From Qingshengfaniella alkalisoli (GTDB lineage Bacteria; Pseudomonadota; Alphaproteobacteria; Rhodobacterales; Rhodobacteraceae), in contig NZ_CP042265.1 of assembly GCF_007855645.1 (NCBI RefSeq), forward strand, positions 248,001 to 312,000: a stretch of 64,000 bases of DNA. Reading direction: 5' to 3'. Each line of letters begins with the position of its first letter. The first letter of the stretch is position 1. The notes under the pieces are model-generated. The model was not told where the DNA came from and did no database searches. It was given only the letters and a program-made list of their open reading frames with translations. Positions 52,110-60,458 of this stretch are shown one piece after another. The position numbers and the translations under genes are program-made.

Positions 52110-53174
52110 ATGACGGACAATCCCGCTCTGCTAAACGAAGTGTACTCCGCCTCGCGTGGATTGGTTCAGCGTTTGGCCGATCTGCAGGTGTCACTGGCCT
52201 TCACGTCGTATCAGTCCGGGTGCCTCTACACTGTCGGGCACAAGCCTGACGGCACATTGAATGTGCATCGTGCCGGCATGCCCAAGCCGATGGGAATTGT
52301 TTCGAACGGCGAGGGTGCTCTCTGGCTGTGCTGCGACTTCGAGATTATCCGCTTGCAGAATGTGCTCAACGCCGGAGAACTTGCCAATAGTGTTTTCGAC
52401 GCCTGTTTCGTTGCGCGCCAAAGCTGGCTGACAGGTCGTTTGGACGCCCATGACATCGGACTTCTGGCAGATGGCCGGGTTGTCTTCGTGAACACGCGTT
52501 TCAACTGCCTGAGTACTCTCGATCGACGCGACAGCTTCGCTGAGTTGTGGCGGCCCGGCTTCATTGACGCGCTGATCGACGAGGATCGCTGCCATCTGAA
52601 CGGGCTGGCAACGCAAGACGGTGTGTGTCGTTATGCCACGGCGGTCAGTCGGTCGAACACGGTAGATGCGTGGCGGGATCGGCGTACCTCGGGCGGGATC
52701 GTCATTGATGTCGCCACCACTGGAATCGTTTGCGAGGGACTGTCGATGCCACACTCACCACGGCTTCACCGCGGTGAGTTGTGGCTGCTGAATTCAGGCA
52801 CGGGCGAGTTGGGCCGTGTCGATGGGTTGGAAACTGGCGATGGACAGTTTGAACCAGTTGCCTTCTGCCCCGGCTTTGTGCGCGGGCTCGCCTTCGCAAA
52901 TGATTACGCTTTTGTCGGCCTGTCCAAGCCGCGATATGAACGTTTCGAGGGGTTGGATCTGGACCGCCGTCTCCGTGATGCTGACAGTGAGCCTTGGTGC
53001 GGTGTGCAGGTCATCGACCTGCGCAGCGGCGCTTGCGTCGACTGGCTGCGAATTGATGGCGATCTGGCTGAACTTTACGATATCGCGCTGATCGACAACG
53101 TCCGCTGCGCCATGACCGTGGGACCGCACGCGCCGGAACTGGCCCGTTTAGTGACCTTGCCCCGCTCATCCTGA
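52110..53174 (+). CDS. TIGR03032/DUF4915-like protein
   Basis: The 354-residue protein has features of the TIGR03032 family: SLAFTSYQSGCLYTVGHKPDG (residues 28-48), DAHDIGLLADGRVVFVNTRFNCLSTLD (about 110-136), NGLATQDGVCRYATAVS (about 165) and SMPHSPRLHRGELWLLNSGTGELGRVD (about 205). Repeated WD/NHL-like strands indicate a beta-propeller, and no signal peptide is present. The family's function is not established; members sit near glycosyl- and sulfotransferase genes. GAGGAG precedes the start. Here it closes the acyl-glycan gene set, 60 bases after the reductase. Confidence 0.78.
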   Translation: MTDNPALLNEVYSASRGLVQRLADLQVSLAFTSYQSGCLYTVGHKPDGTLNVHRAGMPKPMGIVSNGEGALWLCCDFEIIRLQNVLNAGELANSVFDACFVARQSWLTGRLDAHDIGLLADGRVVFVNTRFNCLSTLDRRDSFAELWRPGFIDALIDEDRCHLNGLATQDGVCRYATAVSRSNTVDAWRDRRTSGGIVIDVATTGIVCEGLSMPHSPRLHRGELWLLNSGTGELGRVDGLETGDGQFEPVAFCPGFVRGLAFANDYAFVGLSKPRYERFEGLDLDRRLRDADSEPWCGVQVIDLRSGACVDWLRIDGDLAELYDIALIDNVRCAMTVGPHAPELARLVTLPRSS

Positions 53175-53231
53175 TCAAACCCGCTTTGCCAGATTGCGTC
53201 AGCCTGCACGAGCGGGTTAGAAGAACGTCCA

Positions 53232-55571
53232 ATGAAAGAAGGACCGCGCAACGTGGATACAGCCCAGCGAATTTTCCGGACCATCGCAACTGAAATCGAC
53301 GCATCGACACGACAGGTTTCTGCCGCTGTGACGTTGCTGGACGAGGGTGCCACCGTGCCATTCGTCGCGCGATACCGGAAGGAAGCAACGGGTGGGTTGG
53401 ACGATAGTCAGTTGCGCAACCTATCCGAACGGCTGGTCTATCTGCGCGATCTGGAAAACCGCCGCGCAACCATCCTTGAAACCATAAAGACGCAAGATAA
53501 GCTGACAGACGCATTGGCCCGCGACATCGCGCAGGCCGAGACCAAGGCGCGGCTGGAAGATATTTATCTGCCCTACAAGCCAAAGCGCCGAACCAAGGCG
53601 ACAATTGCGCGTGAAAGCGGATTGGAACCCTTGCTGGATGCTATCCTGACAGATCGATCAGTATCGCCCACAGGCTTGGCCAAAGGTTATCTAACCGAGT
53701 CCGTGCCCACGGAAACAGACGCCCTGAATGGCGCGCGCGATATCCTGACGGAACGGCTGTCCGAAGATGCGGAATTGCTTGGGCGGATGCGTGATTTCAT
53801 GAAGCAAGAGGCCTATCTGACCGCCAGGCTCGTGGATGGGCAGGAACAGAAGGGCGCGAAGTTTTCCGACTATTTTGACCACCGCGAACGATGGGGCGAT
53901 GTACCATCGCATCGCGCATTGGCCATGATGCGCGCATCGAACGAAGGTGTGGTCACGCTCGAAATAGCCCCCGATCCAGAGACGGGCATCGAACGTGCGC
54001 AGGCCATGATCGCGGCACAAGTGCAGACGCGGGGGACCGGCGAGGCCGACGAATGGCTGCGCAAGGTTGCGGGGTGGACCTGGCGGGTGAAGCTTAGCCT
54101 GTCGATGATGCTGGAGTTGATGAACGATCTGCGTGCCCGCGCGCAGGAAGAGGCGATCACCGTCTTCGCGCGAAACCTGAAGGATTTGCTGCTTGCAGCA
54201 CCAGCAGGCGCGCGGCCCACGCTTGGGCTTGATCCGGGTATTCGGACTGGCGTGAAGGCCGCGGTCATTGATGCGACGGGCAAGGTGTTGGCGACTGACA
54301 CACTGTATCCTTTCCAGCCCAAGAATGATCTGGTGGGTGCAGAGGCCACAATTCTGAAACTGGTGGGGCAATTCGGGATCGAACTGATTGCCGTTGGCAA
54401 CGGCACCGCCAGCCGAGAAACCGAGCGGCTTGTTCAGGGTGTGCTCAAGCGCGTTCCACCCGGCACGACTCGCCCGACCTGCGTTGTCGTGTCCGAAGCC
54501 GGGGCATCGGTGTATTCCGCATCCGAGCTGGCCGCGCGGGAATTCCCGAATCTCGACGTATCCCTGCGCGGTGCGGTATCCATCGCGCGTCGCTTGCAAG
54601 ACCCGTTGGCGGAACTGGTGAAGATCGAACCCAAATCCATCGGCGTCGGTCAATACCAGCATGATGTGGACCAGCACAAATTGTCCAAGGCGCTCGAAGC
54701 TGTGGTTGAGGATGCCGTGAACGCGGTCGGTGTCGATCTGAACACGGCATCAGCTCCGTTGCTGGCCCATGTTTCGGGCCTCGGGCCGGGACTGGCGGAC
54801 GCAATCGTGGCACATCGTGACACGAATGGAGCGTTCCGTTCGCGAAAGGCACTACTGAAAGTCAACCGTCTCGGCCCGCGTGCATTTGAACAATGTGCCG
54901 GTTTCTTGCGCATTCGCGATGGAGAAGAACCTCTGGATGCCTCTGCTGTTCACCCGGAAGCCTACGGCGTTGCCCGTCGTATCGTCCAATCCTGCGGTCG
55001 CGATCTGCGCAGCCTGATGGGAGACAGTGCCGCCCTCGGCAAACTTCGGGCGGAAGATTTCGTGGATGACGCTTTCGGCCTGCCTACCGTACGTGACATA
55101 CTTGCGGAACTCGACAAGCCGGGACGCGACCCGCGTCCGAGCTTCAAGACAGCGGCGTTCACGGAAGGCGTCGAAGAAATCACCGATCTGCGACCGGGCA
55201 TGATGCTGGAAGGCACCGTTACCAATGTCGCCGCATTTGGCGCATTCGTCGATATCGGCGTGCATCAGGATGGTCTGGTTCATGTCAGCCAACTGGCAGA
55301 TCGTTTTGTCAAAGACCCGCATGAGGTCGTGAAGACCGGCGATGTCGTGAAAGTCCGCGTGACCGAGGTTGATGTGACCCGCAAACGGATCGGGCTGAGC
55401 ATGCGAAAGGATGGTGGTGCTGGCCGCGCGGACAATGCGCAGTCGTCTCGCAAGGATAGATTGCGAGGAGCAGAACCACATCCGCCCCGCAAGCAACGCC
55501 CCGCGCGGCGCGGCGGCGCGGATACGGGTGCACTTGGCGCGGCCCTGCTAGATGCAATGAAGAAGGGTTGA
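53232..55571 (+). CDS. tex: Tex family RNA-binding transcription accessory protein
   Basis: The 779-residue protein has the Tex N-terminal domain (STRQVSAAVTLLDEGATVPFVARYRKE, starting near residue 20), the YqgF RNase-H-like domain (LGLDPGIRTGVKAAVID, about 332), helix-hairpin-helix motifs (LLAHVSGLGPGLADAIVAHRD, about 513) and a C-terminal S1 domain (MLEGTVTNVAAFGAFVDIGVH, about 657). A basic tail of about 55 residues follows S1. Cytoplasmic, acts on RNA or transcription complexes. Alternative start: GTG at 53253. Confidence 0.96.
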   Translation: MKEGPRNVDTAQRIFRTIATEIDASTRQVSAAVTLLDEGATVPFVARYRKEATGGLDDSQLRNLSERLVYLRDLENRRATILETIKTQDKLTDALARDIAQAETKARLEDIYLPYKPKRRTKATIARESGLEPLLDAILTDRSVSPTGLAKGYLTESVPTETDALNGARDILTERLSEDAELLGRMRDFMKQEAYLTARLVDGQEQKGAKFSDYFDHRERWGDVPSHRALAMMRASNEGVVTLEIAPDPETGIERAQAMIAAQVQTRGTGEADEWLRKVAGWTWRVKLSLSMMLELMNDLRARAQEEAITVFARNLKDLLLAAPAGARPTLGLDPGIRTGVKAAVIDATGKVLATDTLYPFQPKNDLVGAEATILKLVGQFGIELIAVGNGTASRETERLVQGVLKRVPPGTTRPTCVVVSEAGASVYSASELAAREFPNLDVSLRGAVSIARRLQDPLAELVKIEPKSIGVGQYQHDVDQHKLSKALEAVVEDAVNAVGVDLNTASAPLLAHVSGLGPGLADAIVAHRDTNGAFRSRKALLKVNRLGPRAFEQCAGFLRIRDGEEPLDASAVHPEAYGVARRIVQSCGRDLRSLMGDSAALGKLRAEDFVDDAFGLPTVRDILAELDKPGRDPRPSFKTAAFTEGVEEITDLRPGMMLEGTVTNVAAFGAFVDIGVHQDGLVHVSQLADRFVKDPHEVVKTGDVVKVRVTEVDVTRKRIGLSMRKDGGAGRADNAQSSRKDRLRGAEPHPPRKQRPARRGGADTGALGAALLDAMKKG

Positions 55572-55650
55572 ACTGAAACGATTAGAGTCATCTCGTTGCA
55601 CCTCGGCGCGTCACATCGCATATAGGAGCGAGGCCAAGCAAGGCGGAGCG

Positions 55651-56607
55651 ATGCAGCTTCCACCCGAAACCCATGACGCGCTGGAACAGGCCGCAGGACG
55701 GTATTTCGATAGCCGCCGAACACGCGTGGACAGATTTGTTCGGGAAAATTTCGGACTGCGCGGAACGCTTCGACTACATCGGCACGCGTTGGGCTGGGAT
55801 TTACTGCGTGCACCACTCAATGTGACCCTATCGCCCGTCTATCTGACTAGCCGGATCGCCGGCCTTTTCCTGCGAGTTGTTGGGCTCGGACGCGCGGGCA
55901 GATGGCTCGACACCCGAAGGGTCTTTCTCCCCACCGCTCTGGGTGTCGAAATCGAGCGCAAGGTGGTCTGTGAACTGCTCGAACTGCCGTGGTCCGACGA
56001 TGATCACCCATCGAGACGGGACGCGTTGGCCGAAGCGGTACTGCGATCACCCGAACTGACCGAGCTGATTGTCCAACATTCAGGCGCGGACGGGCTGGCG
56101 CGATTGAGGTCGCAAATCGGAAACACGATGGGCGAATACACGGGCAGCCGGTCTGCCGTAGCGGAGATGACGACAGCAATCGGAACATTGGGCACCGGGG
56201 CTATCGCGTTTCAATCCCTGACGCCGGGTGTCGTGTCCTTTGCTCCTATGCTGTCCGCCATTCTGGCCCATCAGGTAGCTATCTCTGCATTCCCCCTGGG
56301 CTCCGCTATCGGGTCACTTTGGTATGGTGTTTTTCCCGCCCAGGCATCACCGGTCCTGATTGGTGGGCTCGTCGCGCTGCTGATCCTCGGCGCTGCGCTG
56401 TTCGCCACCTTCGCGGGCATCGTCGCAGACCCAATCCAAGCACGGCTTGGTATCCATCAACGCCGCCTGCATCGGTTGATCGCCAGCTTGGAGCAGGGGT
56501 TCGCGGGCGACACCAAAGCCGCCTTCAAAGCGCGCGAGCATTACCTGGCACGCCTGTTCGACATCGCAGATGCCAGCCTGACGGCCATGCGCAGCTTTCG
56601 GGGGTAA
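55651..56607 (+). CDS. DUF6635-like membrane protein
   Basis: The 318-residue protein begins with a soluble basic stretch (RYFDSRRTRVDRFVRENFGLRGTLRLHRHALGWDLLRAP, residues 17-55 as part of one region) and has four or five hydrophobic segments. These include VYLTSRIAGLFLRVVGLGR, TAIGTLGTGAIAFQSLTPG and VLIGGLVALLILGAALFATF (about 232-252). The assignment to DUF6635 rests on the N-terminal pattern and is tentative. Function unknown. It follows tex by 79 bases and converges on opgH. Confidence 0.65.
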   Translation: MQLPPETHDALEQAAGRYFDSRRTRVDRFVRENFGLRGTLRLHRHALGWDLLRAPLNVTLSPVYLTSRIAGLFLRVVGLGRAGRWLDTRRVFLPTALGVEIERKVVCELLELPWSDDDHPSRRDALAEAVLRSPELTELIVQHSGADGLARLRSQIGNTMGEYTGSRSAVAEMTTAIGTLGTGAIAFQSLTPGVVSFAPMLSAILAHQVAISAFPLGSAIGSLWYGVFPAQASPVLIGGLVALLILGAALFATFAGIVADPIQARLGIHQRRLHRLIASLEQGFAGDTKAAFKAREHYLARLFDIADASLTAMRSFRG

Positions 56608-56635
56608 ACCCAAGCGCGTCGCCCGGAATCCACAA

Positions 56636-58420
56636 TCACTCTGCAGGCTGGAACGCCTTCAAGTCTCCTGATACCTCACTGAAAACCAACGGTTCCTGTC
56701 GCAGTGCATGATATAGCGCGACGATGTCTGGTGTTTCGGTTTCCTCCGGGGCACGGAAAACCTGCAGGTCTTGCGAGGGGTAAGAGGTCACAGTGATCAG
56801 CCAAGGGGCGATTAGCATTGGTCCTGCAACGGGAAGAACCCACAGTGTCAATTCAGGCGCCAACAGCAGTGTAACGGCAAGCCCCAGCGCGCCCGTCAAG
56901 GTAATCCACCAACTACCTGTCCACGCTTCCTTGAAGCTCAGGCGACCGTCGTCACGGTCGGCCGCAGGCCAACCGCCATCTGCCCGCATCAGTACCTGGA
57001 AAACTGAGCGCGACTGAAACATCATCATGATTGGGGCCAGAATGCTCGTCAGGATGATTTCGACGACGATGGAATGTATCAGGACGACGGGACCACCAAA
57101 GCTGCGCGCGTCAGAGCCGACTGCCGATGCGATACCGATCAACAGCTTTGGCAGGATAAGCAATCCGACCACACCTGCGAACAGACCAATGGCTTGCGCG
57201 GTACGATCTGACGGGAAGACCGGAAACGGCATATAAGGGTCGGGGAAATAGTTCGGGCCGCCATTCGTCACGGTGGCGATGATACTTGCGACCAGAAACA
57301 GCCCCCAAAGCAGCGGCGCCACATACGACAATATGCCCTGAGCGAAAGTGAACCGGTTCCAGCCGCGCAGTCCCGGTGCCCCGATAATGCGCGAATGCTG
57401 AAGGTTTCCTTGGCACCAGCGGCGATCGCGTTTGGCGAAGCCGATTATGTTTTCCGGCCCTTCCTCGAAAGACCCGTTCAGATCGGGGTCAACGCGGACG
57501 GTCCAGCCATTGCGGGCGAGCAGGGCTGCCTCGACATAGTCGTGGCTTAGGATGTGACCACCGAATGGCGGCGATCCTTCCAGTTCAGGCAGGCCACAGC
57601 TCTCTGCGAAGGCGCTCATACGAACCATAGCGTTGTGCCCCCAGAATGGGCCTGCATGCCCCTGCAGTCTGGCAAGCCCACGCGTAAACACTGGTGCAAA
57701 CATCGCAGAGGAAAACTGCATCGCCCGACCGAAAACCGAACGTGCGTTCACAACGCGCGGTAAGGATTGCAGCAATCCCAGATGCGGCTCTGCCTGCATC
57801 CGACGGATCATTTCACCCACCGTCGTACCATCCATCAGGCTGTCAGCATCAAGGATCAACGCGAAGTCATAGGCCGCACCGGACCGCTTTACGAAATCTT
57901 CGATGTTGCCGGCCTTCTTGCCGGTATTGTCCTCTCGGCGGCGATAGAAAATGCGTCCGGCTGCATGACGGCGCTGCAACAGCCAAGCCAGTTGCTCACG
58001 CTCGGCCAGTGCGATCTTCGGGTTCGTCGTGTCGGACAGAATCGCGAAATCAACATGCTCCGCCAGCCCTTGGGCTGCGATAGACATATCCATCGCCGCG
58101 ATCCGGGCAAAAGTCGCACGAGGGTCTTCGTTGTAGACCGGCACGATCACGACTGTCTGGCTTTCTATCGGAGCGGTGGACCATCTCGGTTTCGGCTTGG
58201 GCTGCATCAGGCCAAGAAAACCCTGCGCGGCACCCCATCCGATCCATGATGTTGCCATGACGATCAGCGTCGCACGAAGAATGTCGAAGCCGCTCAAACC
58301 GTCTGACCCCGCATATTGCAGAAACAGCAACGCACCGACCGCACCCGACAAAATGGCAAAGCCAATTGCGACTGCCCGAACGAGCCGGAGAGTCGCGTCG
58401 TTATTCACGAAGGGTTGCAT
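56636..58420 (-). CDS. opgH: Glucans biosynthesis glucosyltransferase H (OpgH), catalytic membrane part
   Basis: This GT2-family membrane enzyme polymerises the glucose backbone of osmoregulated periplasmic glucans. It has the first two membrane helices near residues 12-65, the nucleotide-sugar domain (VVIVPVYNEDPRATFARIA, then LILDADSLMDG with DxD, about residues 188-195), GHNAMVR, the acceptor region HDYVEAALLARNGW and the Q/RxxRW motif KRDRRWCQGN (about 317). Further membrane helices follow. The ATG at 58420 overlaps the TGA of an upstream frame (TGATG). The LPxxAPLAMPxQ motif of complete OpgH proteins is not in this frame but in the small frame upstream, so the gene is split. Confidence 0.88.
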   Translation of the reverse strand: MQPFVNNDATLRLVRAVAIGFAILSGAVGALLFLQYAGSDGLSGFDILRATLIVMATSWIGWGAAQGFLGLMQPKPKPRWSTAPIESQTVVIVPVYNEDPRATFARIAAMDMSIAAQGLAEHVDFAILSDTTNPKIALAEREQLAWLLQRRHAAGRIFYRRREDNTGKKAGNIEDFVKRSGAAYDFALILDADSLMDGTTVGEMIRRMQAEPHLGLLQSLPRVVNARSVFGRAMQFSSAMFAPVFTRGLARLQGHAGPFWGHNAMVRMSAFAESCGLPELEGSPPFGGHILSHDYVEAALLARNGWTVRVDPDLNGSFEEGPENIIGFAKRDRRWCQGNLQHSRIIGAPGLRGWNRFTFAQGILSYVAPLLWGLFLVASIIATVTNGGPNYFPDPYMPFPVFPSDRTAQAIGLFAGVVGLLILPKLLIGIASAVGSDARSFGGPVVLIHSIVVEIILTSILAPIMMMFQSRSVFQVLMRADGGWPAADRDDGRLSFKEAWTGSWWITLTGALGLAVTLLLAPELTLWVLPVAGPMLIAPWLITVTSYPSQDLQVFRAPEETETPDIVALYHALRQEPLVFSEVSGDLKAFQPAE

Positions 58421-58608
58421 CAGCTGTGGGATGACCGGAACCCGGACATGGCCGCACCCAAACGAGCCCACCAAGCCCGGCGCACAGACGGTGATTTGTC
58501 GCCCAGGGCTTGCTTGGGCATCGCAAGCGGCGCATCAGGCAGCGCCGTGATTTGCGTCAGTTCGGTATCCTCACCAAATGGCTGAGGGAAATAGCGATCA
58601 TGTATCAT
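58420..58608 (-). CDS. N-terminal segment of OpgH in a separate overlapping frame
   Basis: The 62-residue frame contains ALPDAPLAMPKQALGDK, the N-terminal signature of OpgH proteins, followed by RRAWWARLGAAMSG. Its ATG overlaps the opgG stop (ATGA) and its TGA overlaps the opgH ATG (TGATG), so all three could be translationally coupled. Adding one G in the GGG run at 58441-58443 (minus strand) would fuse it in frame with opgH and give a continuous plausible N-terminus. So it is either a natural split, a frameshifted gene or a one-base sequencing or assembly error. Confidence 0.65.
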   Translation of the reverse strand: MIHDRYFPQPFGEDTELTQITALPDAPLAMPKQALGDKSPSVRRAWWARLGAAMSGFRSSHS

Positions 58609-60197
58609 GAACGGACCCACTGATAGCTCCAGGTTTCGGACAGTCTTTGATCGTAGCCAGTTACATAAGCCGAAAGTTCAATTGGCCTGTTTCCTTCGGG
58701 AACTACATCGAATGCCAAACGCCAGATGTGCTCTCCATCGATCTTGTGCAAGCTCCAGCTTTCAATTTTCGCATTGGAAACGTTGAATTCCGGCTCAAGC
58801 GATTTGGCATTGTCTTCGCTCAAGTGATCCAGAGTACCACCTGAGAAATCGACGACGAATTTGCGGGAACTGCTATCGTTGTTCTCCACTCCCGACACGC
58901 CGCCTTCACCACTATGTGTGGTATGTACATACGCCAAATCCGCGCGCTGATCCGGGTTCAGCATGCCCCAAATCAGTCGGTAACGGAATTCGCGCTCGTC
59001 GCCCGCGCGGATGTCATCCTCCGGCACCCAGAACGCTACGATGTTGTCGTTGATTTCCAAATCGGACGGAATTTCCACCAGCCGGACGACGCCGTTGCCC
59101 CAGTCACCGATGGGCTCGACGTCGATCGAGGGTCGGCGCTCATAGCGTGACTCGGCGTCTTCATAGCTTGCGAAGTCGCGATCGCGCTGATGCAGTCCGA
59201 AGCTGCTGAGCGCATCCTCTGAGAAGTAGCTGCTGGAAAGGCGCGGCGGATTGGCCAGTGCCCGCCATTGCACCGTTCCACCGCGACGCCTGATCTGGAG
59301 CCCGTTGCTGTCGTGCACCTGCGGTCGGAAATCATCGAATCTTGAGCGATTGGTTTCGTCATACAGGAACATTGACGTTAATGGTGCAACACCCAGCTGT
59401 TCCACATCACTGCGGAAAAAGAGGCGTGCAGTTACGTCTATCTCGGTATTCTCACCGGGTGAGATGACGAAGCGATAGGCGCCCGTCACGCTTTGGCTGT
59501 CGAGAACCGCATATGCTGTCAGGCTGGTCGAGCCGGGGGCAGGGGGCTCCAGATAGAAAGACGAGAAACGCGGGAATTCTTCTGCCTGGCCTGTCGCAGT
59601 GTTCAGTGCCAAGCCGCGGGCACTCGCACCATAGGCGTTGTCACGGCCCAGAGCACGGAAGTAGCTTGCACCAAGAAAGGCGATCAGTTCATCGAAGGTA
59701 TCGGCGCGGTTCAGCGGGTATGCCAGTCGCCAGCCAGCGACACCGGCCATTGGCACTTCAGGGTCAACGCGCCCTTCCAGATCCCCGTGGTAGATGAAGT
59801 CGGAGGTCGTGAACGACATCGGTGCGGCAACGCCGTCACGAACTTCGAAAAGTTCAACCGGGTCCGGGAACAGCCATCCCGGATGAAAGGCGTGCATGTG
59901 GAAACGGCTTCCGTCTTCGTTCCATCGCGCGCGTTCGGGATCGTATTGAATCTTGCGCCAACCATCATAGTTCAGATCCTTCAGAACCGGCTCGATCTTT
60001 GCCGGCCCGGGGTCCGGGCTTTGTGCACGCTGTTTCACCGCTTCCGTCAGCGTATCGAAATCAAATGGCTGATTTGCAGAAACCGGAGCGTTGGATTGGG
60101 CAATTACCCAAGTCGGGATAGCAGTTGATGCTGCAAGCGCAGCAGAACCCGCCAGCAGTGAACGCCGGCTTAGAGTTGTTCTTGTTTTTTCAATCAT
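58605..60197 (-). CDS. opgG: Periplasmic glucan biosynthesis protein OpgG (MdoG), Tat-exported
   Basis: The 530-residue periplasmic protein has a twin-arginine signal (TLSRRSLLAGSAALAAS, Arg11-Arg12, cleavage near residue 33). The mature part has the OpgG/MdoG domain: FDFDTLTEAVKQRAQ, LKDLNYDGWRKIQYDPERA (about 70), FHPGWLFPDPVELFEV (about 105), GASYFRALGRDNAYGASARGLALNTA (about 178) and a C-terminal Ig-like domain. It modifies or releases the glucan made by OpgH. OpgD is a related alternative and also has a Tat signal. The gene is first of the operon, divergent from cpdB. Confidence 0.92.
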   Translation of the reverse strand: MIEKTRTTLSRRSLLAGSAALAASTAIPTWVIAQSNAPVSANQPFDFDTLTEAVKQRAQSPDPGPAKIEPVLKDLNYDGWRKIQYDPERARWNEDGSRFHMHAFHPGWLFPDPVELFEVRDGVAAPMSFTTSDFIYHGDLEGRVDPEVPMAGVAGWRLAYPLNRADTFDELIAFLGASYFRALGRDNAYGASARGLALNTATGQAEEFPRFSSFYLEPPAPGSTSLTAYAVLDSQSVTGAYRFVISPGENTEIDVTARLFFRSDVEQLGVAPLTSMFLYDETNRSRFDDFRPQVHDSNGLQIRRRGGTVQWRALANPPRLSSSYFSEDALSSFGLHQRDRDFASYEDAESRYERRPSIDVEPIGDWGNGVVRLVEIPSDLEINDNIVAFWVPEDDIRAGDEREFRYRLIWGMLNPDQRADLAYVHTTHSGEGGVSGVENNDSSSRKFVVDFSGGTLDHLSEDNAKSLEPEFNVSNAKIESWSLHKIDGEHIWRLAFDVVPEGNRPIELSAYVTGYDQRLSETWSYQWVRS

Positions 60198-60458
60198 CTG
60201 GTCTCAGTAGGCCTTCAGGACTGTGCTTATGCAGTTGTAATTGCACTGCAGCAAAAATAGTTCCGAAGTAAATCTTAACAACTGTCGCATCGGCGGAATA
60301 TTGCGCAACTGCCTAATTCTTTTGCGCTTCTTTGAGATTCGAAGTGATTTTGCCTTGGCGAAGACGGTAGCTGCCTGCAACTCTTGTTCACCACCGTCAC
60401 ATCGTTGTGCAAATGCTGTGACACAGCGCGAGAGACCGAATTTGACAGGAGCACGAAT

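Noticed and set aside
53691-54677. A 328-codon minus-strand frame within tex.
   Set aside because: It is antisense to the YqgF/HhH part of Tex, which is unambiguous.
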